Below, one piece after another: positions 12,961 through 23,384 of a stretch of 25,495 nt of DNA. The notes below the pieces were generated by a model that made no database searches, was not told the origin of the DNA, and worked only from the letters and a program-made list of their open reading frames with translations. The translations under genes were made by a program, and so were the position numbers. Position 1 is the stretch's first letter; each line of letters opens with the position of its first letter. The stretch is from Patescibacteria group bacterium (GTDB lineage: Bacteria > Patescibacteriota > Minisyncoccia > Phycocordibacterales > UBA9973), in the NCBI GenBank assembly GCA_030916575.1, contig JAUPWJ010000048.1, positions 1 through 25,495 on the forward strand. The letters are read 5' to 3'.

Positions 12961-15900
12961 TTGCATTGAAAGCCGACGCGAGAAATCTTGTCTTTTCAAA
13001 TAAGAATCCACTGTCTCCTCCGCCGCCGCCAGAGCCTCCGCCGCCGGCACAACGTCCACCAGAGTCTACACCGGTTTCATTTCCATTTTGTATTTCATCA
13101 GAACAATTCCCCGAACCAGAACCATCACCTCCTTCACCACCAGAACTTCCGCCCCCACCACTAGAACCTCCACCGCCTGCACATCGTCCACCTTGGTCAG
13201 TGTCAGTTTCATTTCCATTTTGAATACCATCTACACAAGTTCCAACACCAGAACCATCACCAGATTCTCCACCTGCATTTCCGCCACCTCCTCCTTTATT
13301 AATAAATGGGAAAATCCAACAATCTTTATCATTGTTACTTCCATCTTCATTATGATTAGATGAAGGACCCATATCTATATTATCACTTGCAATATCACAA
13401 CCAGAATTATTTAAAGTTACATAAGCAATGTCTTTTGTACCTTGAAAATTAATAAACCATTGTGTATTGCCTTCAGTAGAATCAATATAAACTGGAGTAG
13501 TTTCAGCGCCAGTCAAAGTCAACAAACCATTCATAGTAAATATATCTCCTGAATTAAACTCAACTTTTTTATTTCCAGTATTAACTTTAAAATCGTTGAA
13601 AGTAGTATCGCCAACAACTTTAGATATTACGTTGGAATTTAACATAACTTCACCAGAATTATGAACAAAAGAACTTTGTGTTCCTGGAGTATTTACAAAG
13701 TCTCCACCTATGGTAAGAGTCGTAGACGGTGCAGTCACTGCGCCAGCTCCTATAGAAAAGTTTCCACCAATTAAAGCGGGATTCGCTCCAAAACTCCAAG
13801 CCCCATCTGCATTGTTAAATACAATATTATTGAACTTACTACTTCCAGTCATAGTACCAGTTAAAGTATTACCGACGTCACTTGCTTCAAACAAAACAGA
13901 TCCAGTGCCTGAACCAAATGTTCCAGAGTTAGAATAATTTCCTCCCACCTTTATGTTATAACTATTTGCATTTAAAGTTCCACTAGCTCCGATAGTCAAA
14001 TTCCCTACTGAAAAATTATTATCTTGCCCTGCACCTTCCGCTATGCTTGCTGTGCCCCCATTTACAGTCAATGTTCCAGTCACATCTGCATCCGCAGTAA
14101 TAGTGCTTACCCCCGATGAATTTATATTCAAACTACTATAAGCAATTGGCTTTACAGCTTGAGTAGTACCGACATAGTCAACAATAGAATTTGCATTCAA
14201 AGTAATAGTCGTAAAACCAGCAGAATAATTCCCTGCAAAAGTTCCGGCATCTACATTAAGCGTTGCACCCCCAGCTACGGTCAATGTACTAGAATCACCA
14301 ATCACTAAATACGTTGCTGGATTAAATGTACCAGCAGATACTGTAAGTTCTCCAAGGTAATCTAAAGTAAGTCCTGCACCAAGACTCTTCACTCCAGTTC
14401 CGGAAATAGTTAGGTCATATAAAATGTGACTACTTGAATTTATTGTTGCATTTCCATTTCCAGTTAAATTCACCACAGATGTATCTGCTAAAAATGTTCC
14501 AGGATTTGTAAGTAATGTTCCAGAAGTTCCAGCCAAATTAAAAGTTGGACTACCGGTGACTAAAACAGTTCCGGTATTTATTATTTTCTCAGTCGTCACA
14601 GTTTCTGCCGTGGCAACTGTTAAAGTATTAGAAGCAAGCGTAGACAATGTTTCATTTGTATAAGAATTATTCACCGCACCTGCACAAGTTTGCCCTTCTA
14701 CATTTAAAACATTTGTAATAACACTATGCATGACATCTTCATCATTGGCACAACTATATGTATCCATCTCTGTTAAAGATATAGACTGATTATCAACGGA
14801 ACCAATAGAGAGAACATTCTCATTTAAAACTATACCAGTCATATCTCCAGTGCCATCATATTTTGCTATTGCTGTTGACTCTCCACTATCAGCAACAGAA
14901 TCTATCCAAGCTGTAACAACTTGACCAGCGGCAGTCACATTCACTTCAGTCGCACTCCATATTCCCCCACCAATAACAGCTGTTTGTGCAGATAGAACAC
15001 CGTTTACGGCCAAGTTCACTGTACCTGTTCCATTAGAAGTTCCTGAAACAGTAATACCACAAGTCCCTACTGTCCAAGTTGTATCTCCAGATAAAGTAGA
15101 TTTATATACTGTCACACCAGCACCTGTCATATCATCTACATCCAGATTATACATATTGAAAGTTCCAGTACCTGACCAAGCTCGTGTTGTATTGTTCACA
15201 CTAGACCGAACTAGAATACTATCTGCTCCGTCCACACATTGTGAACCATTATTTGAATTTAAAGTTATAGTACCAGAGTTTGTCACAGCACCAGCGAGAG
15301 TCACCGCGCCTGTACCGACATTTGACCAAGTAGCACCAGCAGTCACATTGAATGTTCCAGATGTCATAGCAAATGATCCAGCTTGATCAAATATTCCATG
15401 ACTTATATTAACAGCGTTACCGAGAGTTACTGCACCACTAGTAGTGAGGGTTCCAAGACCATATTTTGTAAAGCCAGATGCTGAACCCACTGTTCCCGCA
15501 AAAGTTATTGTGTAACCATTTGTATCTATTAAACCAGAAGAAGTCAGAGTGACTGCTCTACCCGATGGTGAAGAAATATTTCCATCAGCTTGCAAAGTTC
15601 CTCCATTAAAAATCAAAGTGTTAGTGCCACTTCCATCTCCGAGTGATGAAGAACTTCTCGCCCGAATTGCACCAGCAGTTATAGTTGTACTTCCTGTGTA
15701 AGTATTACTATTAGTCATTATCAAAGTTCCAGCAGTAGTTTTTGCTAAGGCAATTCCACCAGCTAAAATTGCGCCAACTGTTCCGCTTTGCATTGCATAA
15801 GAAGTTCCTGTTAAAACTCCGCTACTACTATTTATCGCTCCGCTCACCATTGTTACTGTTCCTACTGTGTCTGTTCTAGTTCCTAAATCAGCTATTCCAC

Positions 15901-18900
15901 CTGAAATAGTAAGAGCACCAGTAGATAATGCGTCATTAACTCCCCATGCTAACGTTCCAGCATAAACAGAAGTGGTCCCACCAAAAGTATTTGCTGCAGA
16001 AAGTGTGACTGTGCCAGCAGTATTTTTATTCATAGTAATAGCTGCACCTTCAAGAACAGCACTGATTGTTCCTTTCTCTACAGTATAAGCAGTGGTTGAT
16101 GTCAATGTCGCAGCACCACCAGAGTTAATAATAGAGCCATCAATTAAAGTCACCGCCCCGATATTGGTTTCATTAAATCCAGCTAAGTCCAAAGTTCCTC
16201 CAGCAATTGTTGTGGCTGGTGTAGAAAGTGCATTCAATATACCATACGCAAGTGTTCCGCCATTTACACGAACCAAACCAGTAGTTATACTTGCGGCAGC
16301 TATTGTAAGTGTTCCAGCATCCCATTTGGTTATGGTAGCTGTTGTTGCAGTAGCACCAAAAACTCCTGAAATTCTTGTTGGACCTGTGCCAAAAATACCG
16401 AGGTTAATAGCGTTTGCAGCAGTTATCGTACCATTAAAAATAATTTGACCACTACCATTATTTACAACTCTAGTATTCGCCGCCACTGTCATAGCTCCAA
16501 AATTATTATTTCCTGAACCAGAAAATAATAATGCTCCACCATTTTTTATACCCGTACCACTTAAGTTTAATGTTTCATAAGTTGATGCTCCTCCTAAAGA
16601 AAAAGTGCTTAAATCGAGCACTGCTCCAGTAGCAACAGTGGTACCCGCACCACTTGTACCAAGAGGTGTATTTGTGGCACCCCCGCTTGCACCTAGTTGG
16701 AGGACGCCCGTGCTGACTGTAACAGTTCCAGTAGTAAAACTATTTTGCCCCGCTAAAATTAAAGTACCGGAACCTTCTTTTATTAAACTAGTAGAAGTAC
16801 CTGACCAAACACTAGCCGAAGACTGAGTAATATTACCGACAGTTACAAATGTTATAGCACGAGTCGAACCTACAATGTTACCCGTTAAAGTCAATAAGCC
16901 ACTTCCGTAGTTGGCAAGACGGGATGTGGCACCAGGGGTAATAACTCCAGAATATGATATAGAATTATTAGAACTATTAATGAATGCACCCAAGTTTGCA
17001 ATACCAGTTCCGTTAATAGCCAAGGCTTCTGCAGTAGCTAAAGTAAATCCATTTAAATCAAAAATCGCTCCACTGGTGATAGATATTCCACCAGCACTTG
17101 TACCAAATGGTGTATTGGACCCACTACCAGCAGAACCCAACTTTAATGTTCCTGCACTCACTGTAGTTGCCCCTGTAAATGTACTTGCTCCACCAGATAT
17201 AGTCCAAACACCCAAACCATTTTTAGTTAAAGTTCCACTTGTTGTATTTAAATTACTTGCCAAACTTCCATTACCAGATCCTCCAATAGTTAAACCAAAA
17301 GTAGCGCCAGTTATGTTTCCAGTATTTGTAATATTTATATCACCGTAGTTTGAAATTATAGTACTCGCCGCACCAAGAGTAATTAGTCCAGTATAATCAA
17401 CTCCGGCACTAGAATTATTTTGTAATGCTCCAGCTGCCAATGCTCCCGTCAATGTAAGAGGTTCAGAAGTACCCAACGTGTAACCATTCAAGTCTAGTGC
17501 TGAGCTCGCACCAGATACAGTTGTAATACCTGCAGTTGTTCCGAGTGGTGTATTTGTGGCTCCACCTGTTGCGCCAAGTCGAAGTGTACCCGCACTTATT
17601 GTAGTTGCGCCTGAGAAAGTATTACTACCGGAGAGCATTAGAACACCAGTACCAGCTTTTCCAAAAGTAAATCCTCCACTTATCACAGCGGAAATAACTG
17701 CGTCATTGTCCATAAGTCCGTCACCAATAGTAAATGTTGCATTCGCTCCGAGACCTAAATTTCCAGTTATAGTAGAAGCAAAGTTTGCATTAGTTGCAGT
17801 TGTAAAAGATCCATTTCCTGTAAGAGTACCCGCACCAGTAGATATAGTACTAGCAGTAAGTGTAATCGCTCCGACAGTATCGGAGTTACCATTAAGATTT
17901 ACTGTACCGTCAACTACAGTCAATCCTCCACTAGATATGACATTATTAGTTCCGTATATCAAATTTGTATCAGTGACAAAAGTTGTCCCTGTGTAAAGAT
18001 TCGCTGCGCTCATTGTCACATCAGCATATCCACTTATGACGACTGAACCAGCAACTGCTGTTCCAATCACAGCAGAAATAGTTGAATTCGCTGTAGCTAA
18101 AATATCAAGTTCATTTGTAGTAATACCTATTACAGTATTTGGTCCAGTAATAGTATTAGCTGAATTCATTAAAATATTTCCTGCCAAAGAAGCAGAGGCC
18201 ATTGTTATGGTTGCACTTGCGTTCGTAATATCAAATCCGTTTAAAATAAGAGAATTAATACTTACAGCACTTGCTGCTGTATTTCCAGTTAATTTTACAT
18301 TTGTATTTGTTGTTAAAGTTGCAGAATATTCTCCAGATGCTAATGGTCTTAGTTTATTAGCTACAACAGTAACCATATCACTACCTGTGCCAGTAAGTGA
18401 TGTATCTCCAAAAGTACCTTTAAGTACACTCATAGTAGTAGTGCCCTCTGCTCCTGCTGCACCTATCAATGCTGGTGCTGCAGTAAATATCAATGTAGAA
18501 ACATTAGCCCCAGCCGCTGAACCAAAATTAGTTCCACGAAATAATCCAATGGCTCCAGCCGTACGAGCAAAAGATGCAAATGTCATAGTTGTGCTTCCAC
18601 CAGTACCAGGAGTTACAGTAATAACATTGTGTCCAGTTGATAGAGTAAGAGCTCCTGTTGTTTCAGAAGCTGCGCCAGCCGAATTACCAATAAAATTAAA
18701 ATTACCATCGTTCATAGTAAGAGCGAGAGCGTCACCGAGACGACTAGCGACAGCCGTCGCACTATTATCTAGAGTTAGTGTTCCCCCTGTATTTACAGTA
18801 ATAGTTGTAGAGACAGCCGAACCAGAACCACTCAAAGTGAGCGTTCCAGCATTAATGGTTGTCGTACTACTTATAGTATTTGCTCCAGTTAAAGTGACGG

Positions 18901-21900
18901 TATTATTTGTATTTTTAATAACAGGAATTGCTCCAGCAAGAATCGCGCTGATAGTTCCTTTCTCTAAAGTATAGCTAGTCGCCGCAGTTAGTGTTCCGTT
19001 AGAAATAGTACCATCGACAAGTGTAACCGTACCGATAGTATCTGTGGCTGCATTCATATTAAAAGTACCACCGTTCATTATTAAGTTTGTACCAACAAGT
19101 GTTGTAGCTCCCGCATAGGCAAAAGTTCCCGCATCTACACGAGTAGCTCCCGTATAAAGATTAGCTCCTGTCACAGTTAAAGTTCCAGCACCTTGCTTGG
19201 TAACAGAAAGAGCAACTGCAGGTAAAACAGCACTAGTAGTAATGTTCCCCGACCCGCCAACATACAAAGCGAAAGCTCCACTAACTGCTCCCGTTATCGT
19301 TAATGTTCCAGAAGAATTTGTAATACGAGAGTCTGTTGCTTGGGCAATTGCACCTGGCCATGTGGGACTACCAGACGCATTTACGAGTGCACCACCATCA
19401 TCTATTCCACGTCCATTAATAGTCAATCCTTCAAAACTGACGGTGTTGGCTAGAGTAAATCCATTCAAATCCAAAACTGCACCACTTAAAACAGCCACGC
19501 CTCCAGCACTTGTACCAAAGGGTGTATTTGTGACCCCTCCAGTAGCACCAAGTTTAAGAGTTCCCATGTTCACAGTAGTAGCACCAGTATAAGTACTAGC
19601 GCCAGAGAGTGTCCAAGTTCCTGTTCCAATCTTTGTAACTGTTCCAGTAGTAGTACCGATAATACTTGAAAGACTACCAATACCTGAACCACCCAAAGTC
19701 AATGCAAAAGTAGCTCCTGATATAGTACCAGCGGCAGTCAAACTAATATTTCCATAGTCCACTCTAATCTGAGGTCCAGCTGAACCAAGTGTAAGTAGAC
19801 CACTGTATGTCACAGAAGAACCAGAGCTATTCATAAGTGCTCCCGAAGCAAAATCTCCGAGTCCATAACCCACACCGTTTATTGTGAGTGGCTCTGCAGT
19901 TGCCAGTGTAAAACCATTTAAATCAAGCCTAGCACCAAGGGCGACAGTGGTAATACCAGCAGTTGTGCCAAGTGGTGTATTTGCTCCACTACCAGTAGCA
20001 CCGAGTTTTACAGTTCCAGCACTAATTGTAGTAGCTCCAGTGTATGTATTATTGCCAGACAAAGTGAGTACTCCAATTCCATCTTTTGTTATAGACAGAG
20101 CACCTGAACCTATAGTTCCTGAATAAGTACTATTAGAAAATCCTCCACTAGTAAAAGCAAAAGCACCAGAGAGATTGCCACTAAAAGTCAAAGCTCCAGC
20201 ATCAGCATTAATACGAGAAGCAGCAGCCATTGCAATATTTCCACTATAGCTAACAGGTGTTCCCGAACTATTCATAATCGCTCCCATATTACTGTTACCA
20301 TTAGCAACCGTAGTACCGGGACCATACCCAAGACCAGTCATCGATGTTATTCCTTCCGCAGTACCGAGAGTAAAACCATTCAAGTCTAGTGCTGCTCCGC
20401 CGGCAATAGTTGTGCCTCCAGCAGTTGTTCCAAGTGGTGTATTCGTTCCTCCGCCCGAGGCGCCAAGTCTTAAAATACCGCTAGTAATAGTAGTCACTCC
20501 AGTATAAGTATTGTCACGAGTGAGAGTGACGACACTATCCGGTGCTGTATAAGTAGCGACGCGTGTCAGTCCTATTGCGCCACCAATAATAGCGCTCACA
20601 GTTCCCTCGCGGAAACTATATGATGTTCCAGTAAGTACACCAGAAGTTCCTGTTATAGTTCCTGTCTGTAAAATAACTGCACCGACTGTATCGGAAAATG
20701 TGGCAATATCTAGAGTTCCACCATTGACTGTGACAGCACCAGAAGATATGGCATTAGTTGCACCATAAAGAAGTGTTCCTTGGTTCACTGAAGTAAGTCC
20801 CGTATAAGTTTTTGCCGTAGAAAAAGTCAAAGTCCCAGCACCACTTTTAGTGAGTCCTCCTGTGGTTGTTACAACAGAAGATATATCCAGACTAACAGGA
20901 TTTAAAATATTAATTTCGACAGCACCCGAGGCCAAGGTCGTATTAGCACCAGCAATAGTATTACCAGTAACTAAGTTCAAAATATTTCCCGAGGCAAGTG
21001 TAATAGTTTGCGAAGTTCCAGCATCAGTAATATTTGCGCTTCCGTCCAAAATGAGAGAATTAATTGATGAAGTTGCTGCGACAGTAGACGTCGATAATTT
21101 TACATTGGCATTTGTTGCCATGGTAAATGCATATTCGCCAGAAAATCCAGCTCCATTTAAAAGTCGGAGACCATTAGAATTTCCTCTACCATAAGTCACC
21201 ATATCCGTCCCCGTTCCACTTAAAGAATTATCTCCGAAAGCTCCTTGGATGATGCTAATAGTCGTGGTATTTTCCAAACCTCCGCTACCCGTTAAGGTCG
21301 GAGGAATTTTAAACAATAAAGTTGATACACCAGGTCCAGGGTCTGTACCGAGCGATGTTCCTCTAAAGAGTATCGAGGCTCCCGCCGTACGCGTGAGTGA
21401 TGCAAATTGCATTGTCGTTGAGCCTCCCGAACCGGGCGATACAGTTATAACATTATTACCCGATTGAGTTGCCACACCAGCAGTGAGTACTCCGACAGTC
21501 TCATCCACATCTATAGAATCCGAGCCGATGAAATTAATATTTCCACCATTCATGGTGAAAGCGAGAGTATCTGCAAGACGATCCACAACTACATTCGAAT
21601 CAGTATTGTCTAGGGTGAGTTTTGCCCCGGGACTTATAGTCATAGCAGTGGAAAGTGGCATTGCACCAGAACCACTTAAAACAACTTCTCCATAGTTAAT
21701 ATTTGTAGCTCCGGTAAAGTTATTGAAGGCTTGAAGTGTCAGTGTTCCAGAATCCTGTTTGCTCAATGTAGCACTACTACCATATACAGGAGCAGTGGAA
21801 GTAAATGTTGTATTTCCTGCTCCTCCTATAGTAAGTCCGTAACTTGTCGCCGATAAACCCTTAGTATCAATAGTTAAAGTTGTACTTACATCAGATACAA

Positions 21901-23368
21901 TTCTACCTGCTGCAGACATGGTGAGTAATCCTGTAAGTGTATTATTTCCAGTTTTATTTCTAATAGCGCCAGTATATAAATGCCCTGTTCCCGCAAAAGT
22001 AATATATTCAGGAATTGAAAGACCGGTACCATTTATTTGTAGTGTTGCACCCGCAGTGACTGTAGTGATACCGTCAATCACACCCAAGGACATACTGTCT
22101 TGAATTTCCAAAATACCGAGACTCACTGTCGTCGCGCCGGTGTATTGATTGGCTCTTGTTAAAACAACGGTTCCGGACGTTCTTTTTGTTAAAGCTGCAG
22201 CGTCTCCTCCAATCATCGCACTAATAGTTCCATTGTAAACTGTAAAGCCAGTACTATTTAACATTCCTGTTGTACCTGTAATAGTTCCACTTGCTAAATC
22301 AAGCGTACCCAAAGTAATTGCTCCAACTATGTCCGAATACGTAGCGATATCCAATGTTCCTCCTGTGACAGTAATCGCACCAGATAAAATTGCATTATCT
22401 ACGCCATAGAGAAGTGTTCCCGCATTTATTGTCGTAAGACCAGTATAAGTATTGGGAAAATTATAAGTTAGAATTCCTGCTCCATTTTTTGTCACTGTTC
22501 CAGCTGCAATAGCAATCTGTGTTTTTGAAAATGTAATATTTCCTGCTCCATCTATTACGAGTGGGAAAGCACCATACACACCACCGGCAATATTAAGCGT
22601 ACCAGAATCAGATGCAATTTCTGCTCCACCAGCAATCATAGTAATTGCTCCACCATATGTATTGTTGCCACTAATATTCCGGAGCGCACCAGCACCAGCG
22701 ACTCCCCATCCACGAAGTGCTAAGGCCTCATAGCTAATATCTATTCCACCTTGAAGCTCAAGTGCTGCACCACCCACAACTTCTGTTCCGAGAGCTATGG
22801 TTCCGAGCGCTGTTGCGTGCCGAGCATTCACCACACCCACATTTATTTTAAAAGTACCTCCAAAAGTATTGCCACCAGATAAAATTAATTTTCCAACTCC
22901 TTCTTTATTAAGACCTCCGACACCAGAAATTCTTCCACTGATAGTCAAAGTCTCATTTGCATTAGTCACAACAATATCTCGTGTAGCATCAACACGAACA
23001 TCTAAAGCAATTTCATTCCCACCAGAAGATACACTGTCAGTTATGCCAGCAAGTCCTTGCCCTAAAATAATTCTATTTCCAGATAAAGTGTAACCACTAC
23101 CAGAAAAAGTAATTGAGTTAAAAATTGTGTTTTCCGTTAAGTCATTCGTATTAGAAAGATTTGATGCACCACCTGGAAATACCAAGTCGTCCCCCGTCAC
23201 AGGCGCAACATCGCCTGACCAATTTGCTCCTACTGACCATGAGCCACTAGTTGACCCATCCCAAGTCCTCGTCGCTGCTTGTGCAAAATTTGTGTATCCA
23301 AAAAAAACAACACCAAACACGAAAAGTATGGTGGAAAGTTTTATCAATTTTATATAAGATTTTTTCAC
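12938..23368 (-). CDS. Giant secreted beta-helix repeat protein (3476 aa, autotransporter-type PATR repeats, no beta-barrel)
   Basis: A signal peptide (1-31, ending FAQA|A) is followed by a TWDGSTSGSWSVGANWSGD segment, typical of the start of passenger domains. Most of the rest is autotransporter-associated beta-strand repeats of the type LTKxGxGTLTLSGxNTYTG followed by TTISAGTLKLG. A longer unit carrying NTP(L/F)GT-x-AG and LDLNGFTL occurs six times. Another unit, with xxYGxxNAxS, GGTLDIA and DTVGAVTL, also recurs about six times. These predict a very long right-handed beta-helix. The C-terminal ~130 residues are Gly-rich and contain two Cys repeats (C-x-D-x-IQNGNET-x-x-D-x-GGRC). The protein ends IKLLFFF; no beta-barrel, LPxTG or other known sorting motif is seen. 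A role as adhesin or surface fibre is inferred. The start is GTG at 23368, with a strong promoter 16 nt upstream and no Shine-Dalgarno sequence. The long open frames on its opposite strand are codon-bias shadows. Confidence 0.9.
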   Translation of the reverse strand: MKKSYIKLIKLSTILFVFGVVFFGYTNFAQAATRTWDGSTSGSWSVGANWSGDVAPVTGDDLVFPGGASNLSNTNDLTENTIFNSITFSGSGYTLSGNRIILGQGLAGITDSVSSGGNEIALDVRVDATRDIVVTNANETLTISGRISGVGGLNKEGVGKLILSGGNTFGGTFKINVGVVNARHATALGTIALGTEVVGGAALELQGGIDISYEALALRGWGVAGAGALRNISGNNTYGGAITMIAGGAEIASDSGTLNIAGGVYGAFPLVIDGAGNITFSKTQIAIAAGTVTKNGAGILTYNFPNTYTGLTTINAGTLLYGVDNAILSGAITVTGGTLDIATYSDIVGAITLGTLDLASGTITGTTGMLNSTGFTVYNGTISAMIGGDAAALTKRTSGTVVLTRANQYTGATTVSLGILEIQDSMSLGVIDGITTVTAGATLQINGTGLSIPEYITFAGTGHLYTGAIRNKTGNNTLTGLLTMSAAGRIVSDVSTTLTIDTKGLSATSYGLTIGGAGNTTFTSTAPVYGSSATLSKQDSGTLTLQAFNNFTGATNINYGEVVLSGSGAMPLSTAMTISPGAKLTLDNTDSNVVVDRLADTLAFTMNGGNINFIGSDSIDVDETVGVLTAGVATQSGNNVITVSPGSGGSTTMQFASLTRTAGASILFRGTSLGTDPGPGVSTLLFKIPPTLTGSGGLENTTTISIIQGAFGDNSLSGTGTDMVTYGRGNSNGLRLLNGAGFSGEYAFTMATNANVKLSTSTVAATSSINSLILDGSANITDAGTSQTITLASGNILNLVTGNTIAGANTTLASGAVEINILNPVSLDISSVVTTTGGLTKSGAGTLTFSTAKTYTGLTSVNQGTLLYGATNAISSGAVTVNGGTLDIATFSDTVGAVILQTGTITGTSGVLTGTSYSFREGTVSAIIGGAIGLTRVATYTAPDSVVTLTRDNTYTGVTTITSGILRLGASGGGTNTPLGTTAGGTTIAGGAALDLNGFTLGTAEGITSMTGLGYGPGTTVANGNSNMGAIMNSSGTPVSYSGNIAMAAASRINADAGALTFSGNLSGAFAFTSGGFSNSTYSGTIGSGALSITKDGIGVLTLSGNNTYTGATTISAGTVKLGATGSGANTPLGTTAGITTVALGARLDLNGFTLATAEPLTINGVGYGLGDFASGALMNSSGSSVTYSGLLTLGSAGPQIRVDYGNISLTAAGTISGATFALTLGGSGIGSLSSIIGTTTGTVTKIGTGTWTLSGASTYTGATTVNMGTLKLGATGGVTNTPFGTSAGGVAVLSGAVLDLNGFTLANTVSFEGLTINGRGIDDGGALVNASGSPTWPGAIAQATDSRITNSSGTLTITGAVSGAFALYVGGSGNITTSAVLPAVALSVTKQGAGTLTVTGANLYTGATRVDAGTFAYAGATTLVGTNLIMNGGTFNMNAATDTIGTVTLVDGTISNGTLTAATSYTLEKGTISAILAGAIPVIKNTNNTVTLTGANTISSTTTINAGTLTLSGSGSAVSTTITVNTGGTLTLDNSATAVASRLGDALALTMNDGNFNFIGNSAGAASETTGALTLSTGHNVITVTPGTGGSTTMTFASFARTAGAIGLFRGTNFGSAAGANVSTLIFTAAPALIGAAGAEGTTTMSVLKGTFGDTSLTGTGSDMVTVVANKLRPLASGEYSATLTTNTNVKLTGNTAASAVSINSLILNGFDITNASATITMASASLAGNILMNSANTITGPNTVIGITTNELDILATANSTISAVIGTAVAGSVVISGYADVTMSAANLYTGTTFVTDTNLIYGTNNVISSGGLTVVDGTVNLNGNSDTVGAITLTASTISTGAGTLTGNGSFTTATNANFASTITGNLGLGANATFTIGDGLMDNDAVISAVISGGFTFGKAGTGVLMLSGSNTFSGATTISAGTLRLGATGGATNTPLGTTAGITTVSGASSALDLNGYTLGTSEPLTLTGALAAGALQNNSSAGVDYTGLITLGAASTIISNYGDINITNTGNITGATFGLTIGGSGNGSLASNLNTTSGTLTKNGLGVWTISGGASTFTGATTVSAGTLKLGSAGSGSNTPFGTSAGGISITSGAIFDLNGFTLATAEALAINGTGIANLGAFINSSNNSISYSGVITPGATSRLANYGSGLLTLTGNIVGSTRAITFVTVGNITQSSASVWSGTSTSLIKEGSGTLILAGQNSFTTGTVTVSTGVLQLGASGGATNTPLGTSGAGTTVATGAVLDLSTFSLGGASTYETLNLSGTGIKNGGALLFSGSGNNNFGAMTVAANTRVVNNGSGQIIFNGTITAANAINLGIFGTGPTRISGVFGATATTATITKWDAGTLTIAAASITTGLVRVNGGTLAYGILNALSTPATTIAGGTLDLAGFNETNIGAVTLIDGSIINSGGAATLTSTTAYTVEKGTISAVLEGAAITMNKNTAGTVTLSAANTFGGTTSVYAGTLAWGVNDALSTGALTISGGIADLGTRTDTVGTVTMVSGAINSSSGVLTGTSYAMQSGTVGAILAGGIALAKTTAGTLIMTNSNTYTGSTTITAGAIRARSSSSLGDGSGTNTLIFNGGTLQADGNISSPSGRAVTLTSSGLIDTNGYTITFAGTVGSASGFTKYGLGTLTTSGAVTLGNAVNISHGIFDQAGSFAMTSGTFNVTAGATWSNVGTGAVTLAGAVTNSGTITLNSNNGSQCVDGADSILVRSSVNNTTRAWSGTGTFNMYNLDVDDMTGAGVTVYKSTLSGDTTWTVGTCGITVSGTSNGTGTVNLAVNGVLSAQTAVIGGGIWSATEVNVTAAGQVVTAWIDSVADSGESTAIAKYDGTGDMTGIVLNENVLSIGSVDNQSISLTEMDTYSCANDEDVMHSVITNVLNVEGQTCAGAVNNSYTNETLSTLASNTLTVATAETVTTEKIINTGTVLVTGSPTFNLAGTSGTLLTNPGTFLADTSVVNLTGNGNATINSSSHILYDLTISGTGVKSLGAGLTLDYLGELTVSAGTFNPATYLVIGDSSTLTVAGGATLNVDAGTFAGNYSAGFTTITLNANSIVDYVGTTQAVKPIAYSSLNINSSGVSTITADADVTGTLTVNGGTASIAEGAGQDNNFSVGNLTIGASGTLNANSYNIKVGGNYSNSGTFGSGTGSVLFEASDVGNTLTGTMTGSSKFNNIVFNNADGAWSFGANPALIGGNFSIGAGAVTAPSTTLTIGGDFVNTPGTQSSFVHNSGEVMLNSNVISKVVGDTTFNDFKVNTGNKKVEFNSGDIFTMNGLLTLTGAETTPVYIDSTEGNTQWFINFQGTKDIAYVTLNNSGCDIASDNIDMGPSSNHNEDGSNNDKDCWIFPFINKGGGGGNAGGESGDGSGVGTCVDGIQNGNETDTDQGGRCAGGGGSSGGGGSSGGEGGDGSGSGNCSDEIQNGNETGVDSGGRCAGGGGSGGGGGDSGFLFEKTRFLASAFNAIKLLFFF
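12990..13250 (-). repeat. Two Gly-rich/Cys repeats at the C-terminus of the giant protein
   Basis: Two protein repeats of about 45 residues each pair a Gly/Ser-rich spacer with C-x-D-x-IQNGNET-x-x-D-x-GGRC-AGGGG. The two Cys in each are probably disulfide-bonded outside the cell. The motif is like the C-x-DGIQN-x-ET-x-D-x-GG-x-C repeats seen in many bacterial surface proteins. Boundaries are approximate. Confidence 0.7.
17955..18837 (-). repeat. Internal duplication in the giant protein, copy B (C-terminal copy)
   Basis: This ~290-residue block reads in order: LTLDN, LALTMNDGNFNFIG, HNVITVTPGTGGSTTMTFAS, RTAGAIGLFRGTNFG, VLKGTFGDTSLTGTGSDMVT, NTNVKLT, SINSLILNG, and ends near NLIYGTNN. It matches the block at 20764-21690 motif for motif. 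Boundaries are approximate. Confidence 0.75.
20764..21690 (-). repeat. Internal duplication in the giant protein, copy A (N-terminal copy)
   Basis: Same order as copy B: LTLDN, LAFTMNGGNINFIG, NNVITVSPGSGGSTTMQFAS, RTAGASILFRGTSLG, IIQGAFGDNSLSGTGTDMVT, NANVKLS, SINSLILDG, ending near TLLYGATN. The two copies differ at many residues, so the duplication is not recent. It is about 2.85 kb from copy B. Confidence 0.75.
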
Positions 23369-23384
23369 AAGTTTTATTACTTAT

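Noticed and set aside
12966..13363. Pro-rich plus-strand frames at 12966-13223 and 13088-13363
   Set aside because: They are the reverse complement of the Gly-rich C-terminus of the giant protein (Gly codons GGN read as Pro or Thr codons on the other strand).
15156..23093. Many long open frames on the plus strand opposite the giant gene (e.g. 18036-18974, 312 codons)
   Set aside because: They are antisense shadows of a Thr/Ala/Gly/Val-rich repetitive gene. Their products are Val/Pro/Ala-rich, have no recognisable domains, and several repeat simply because the sense repeats do.
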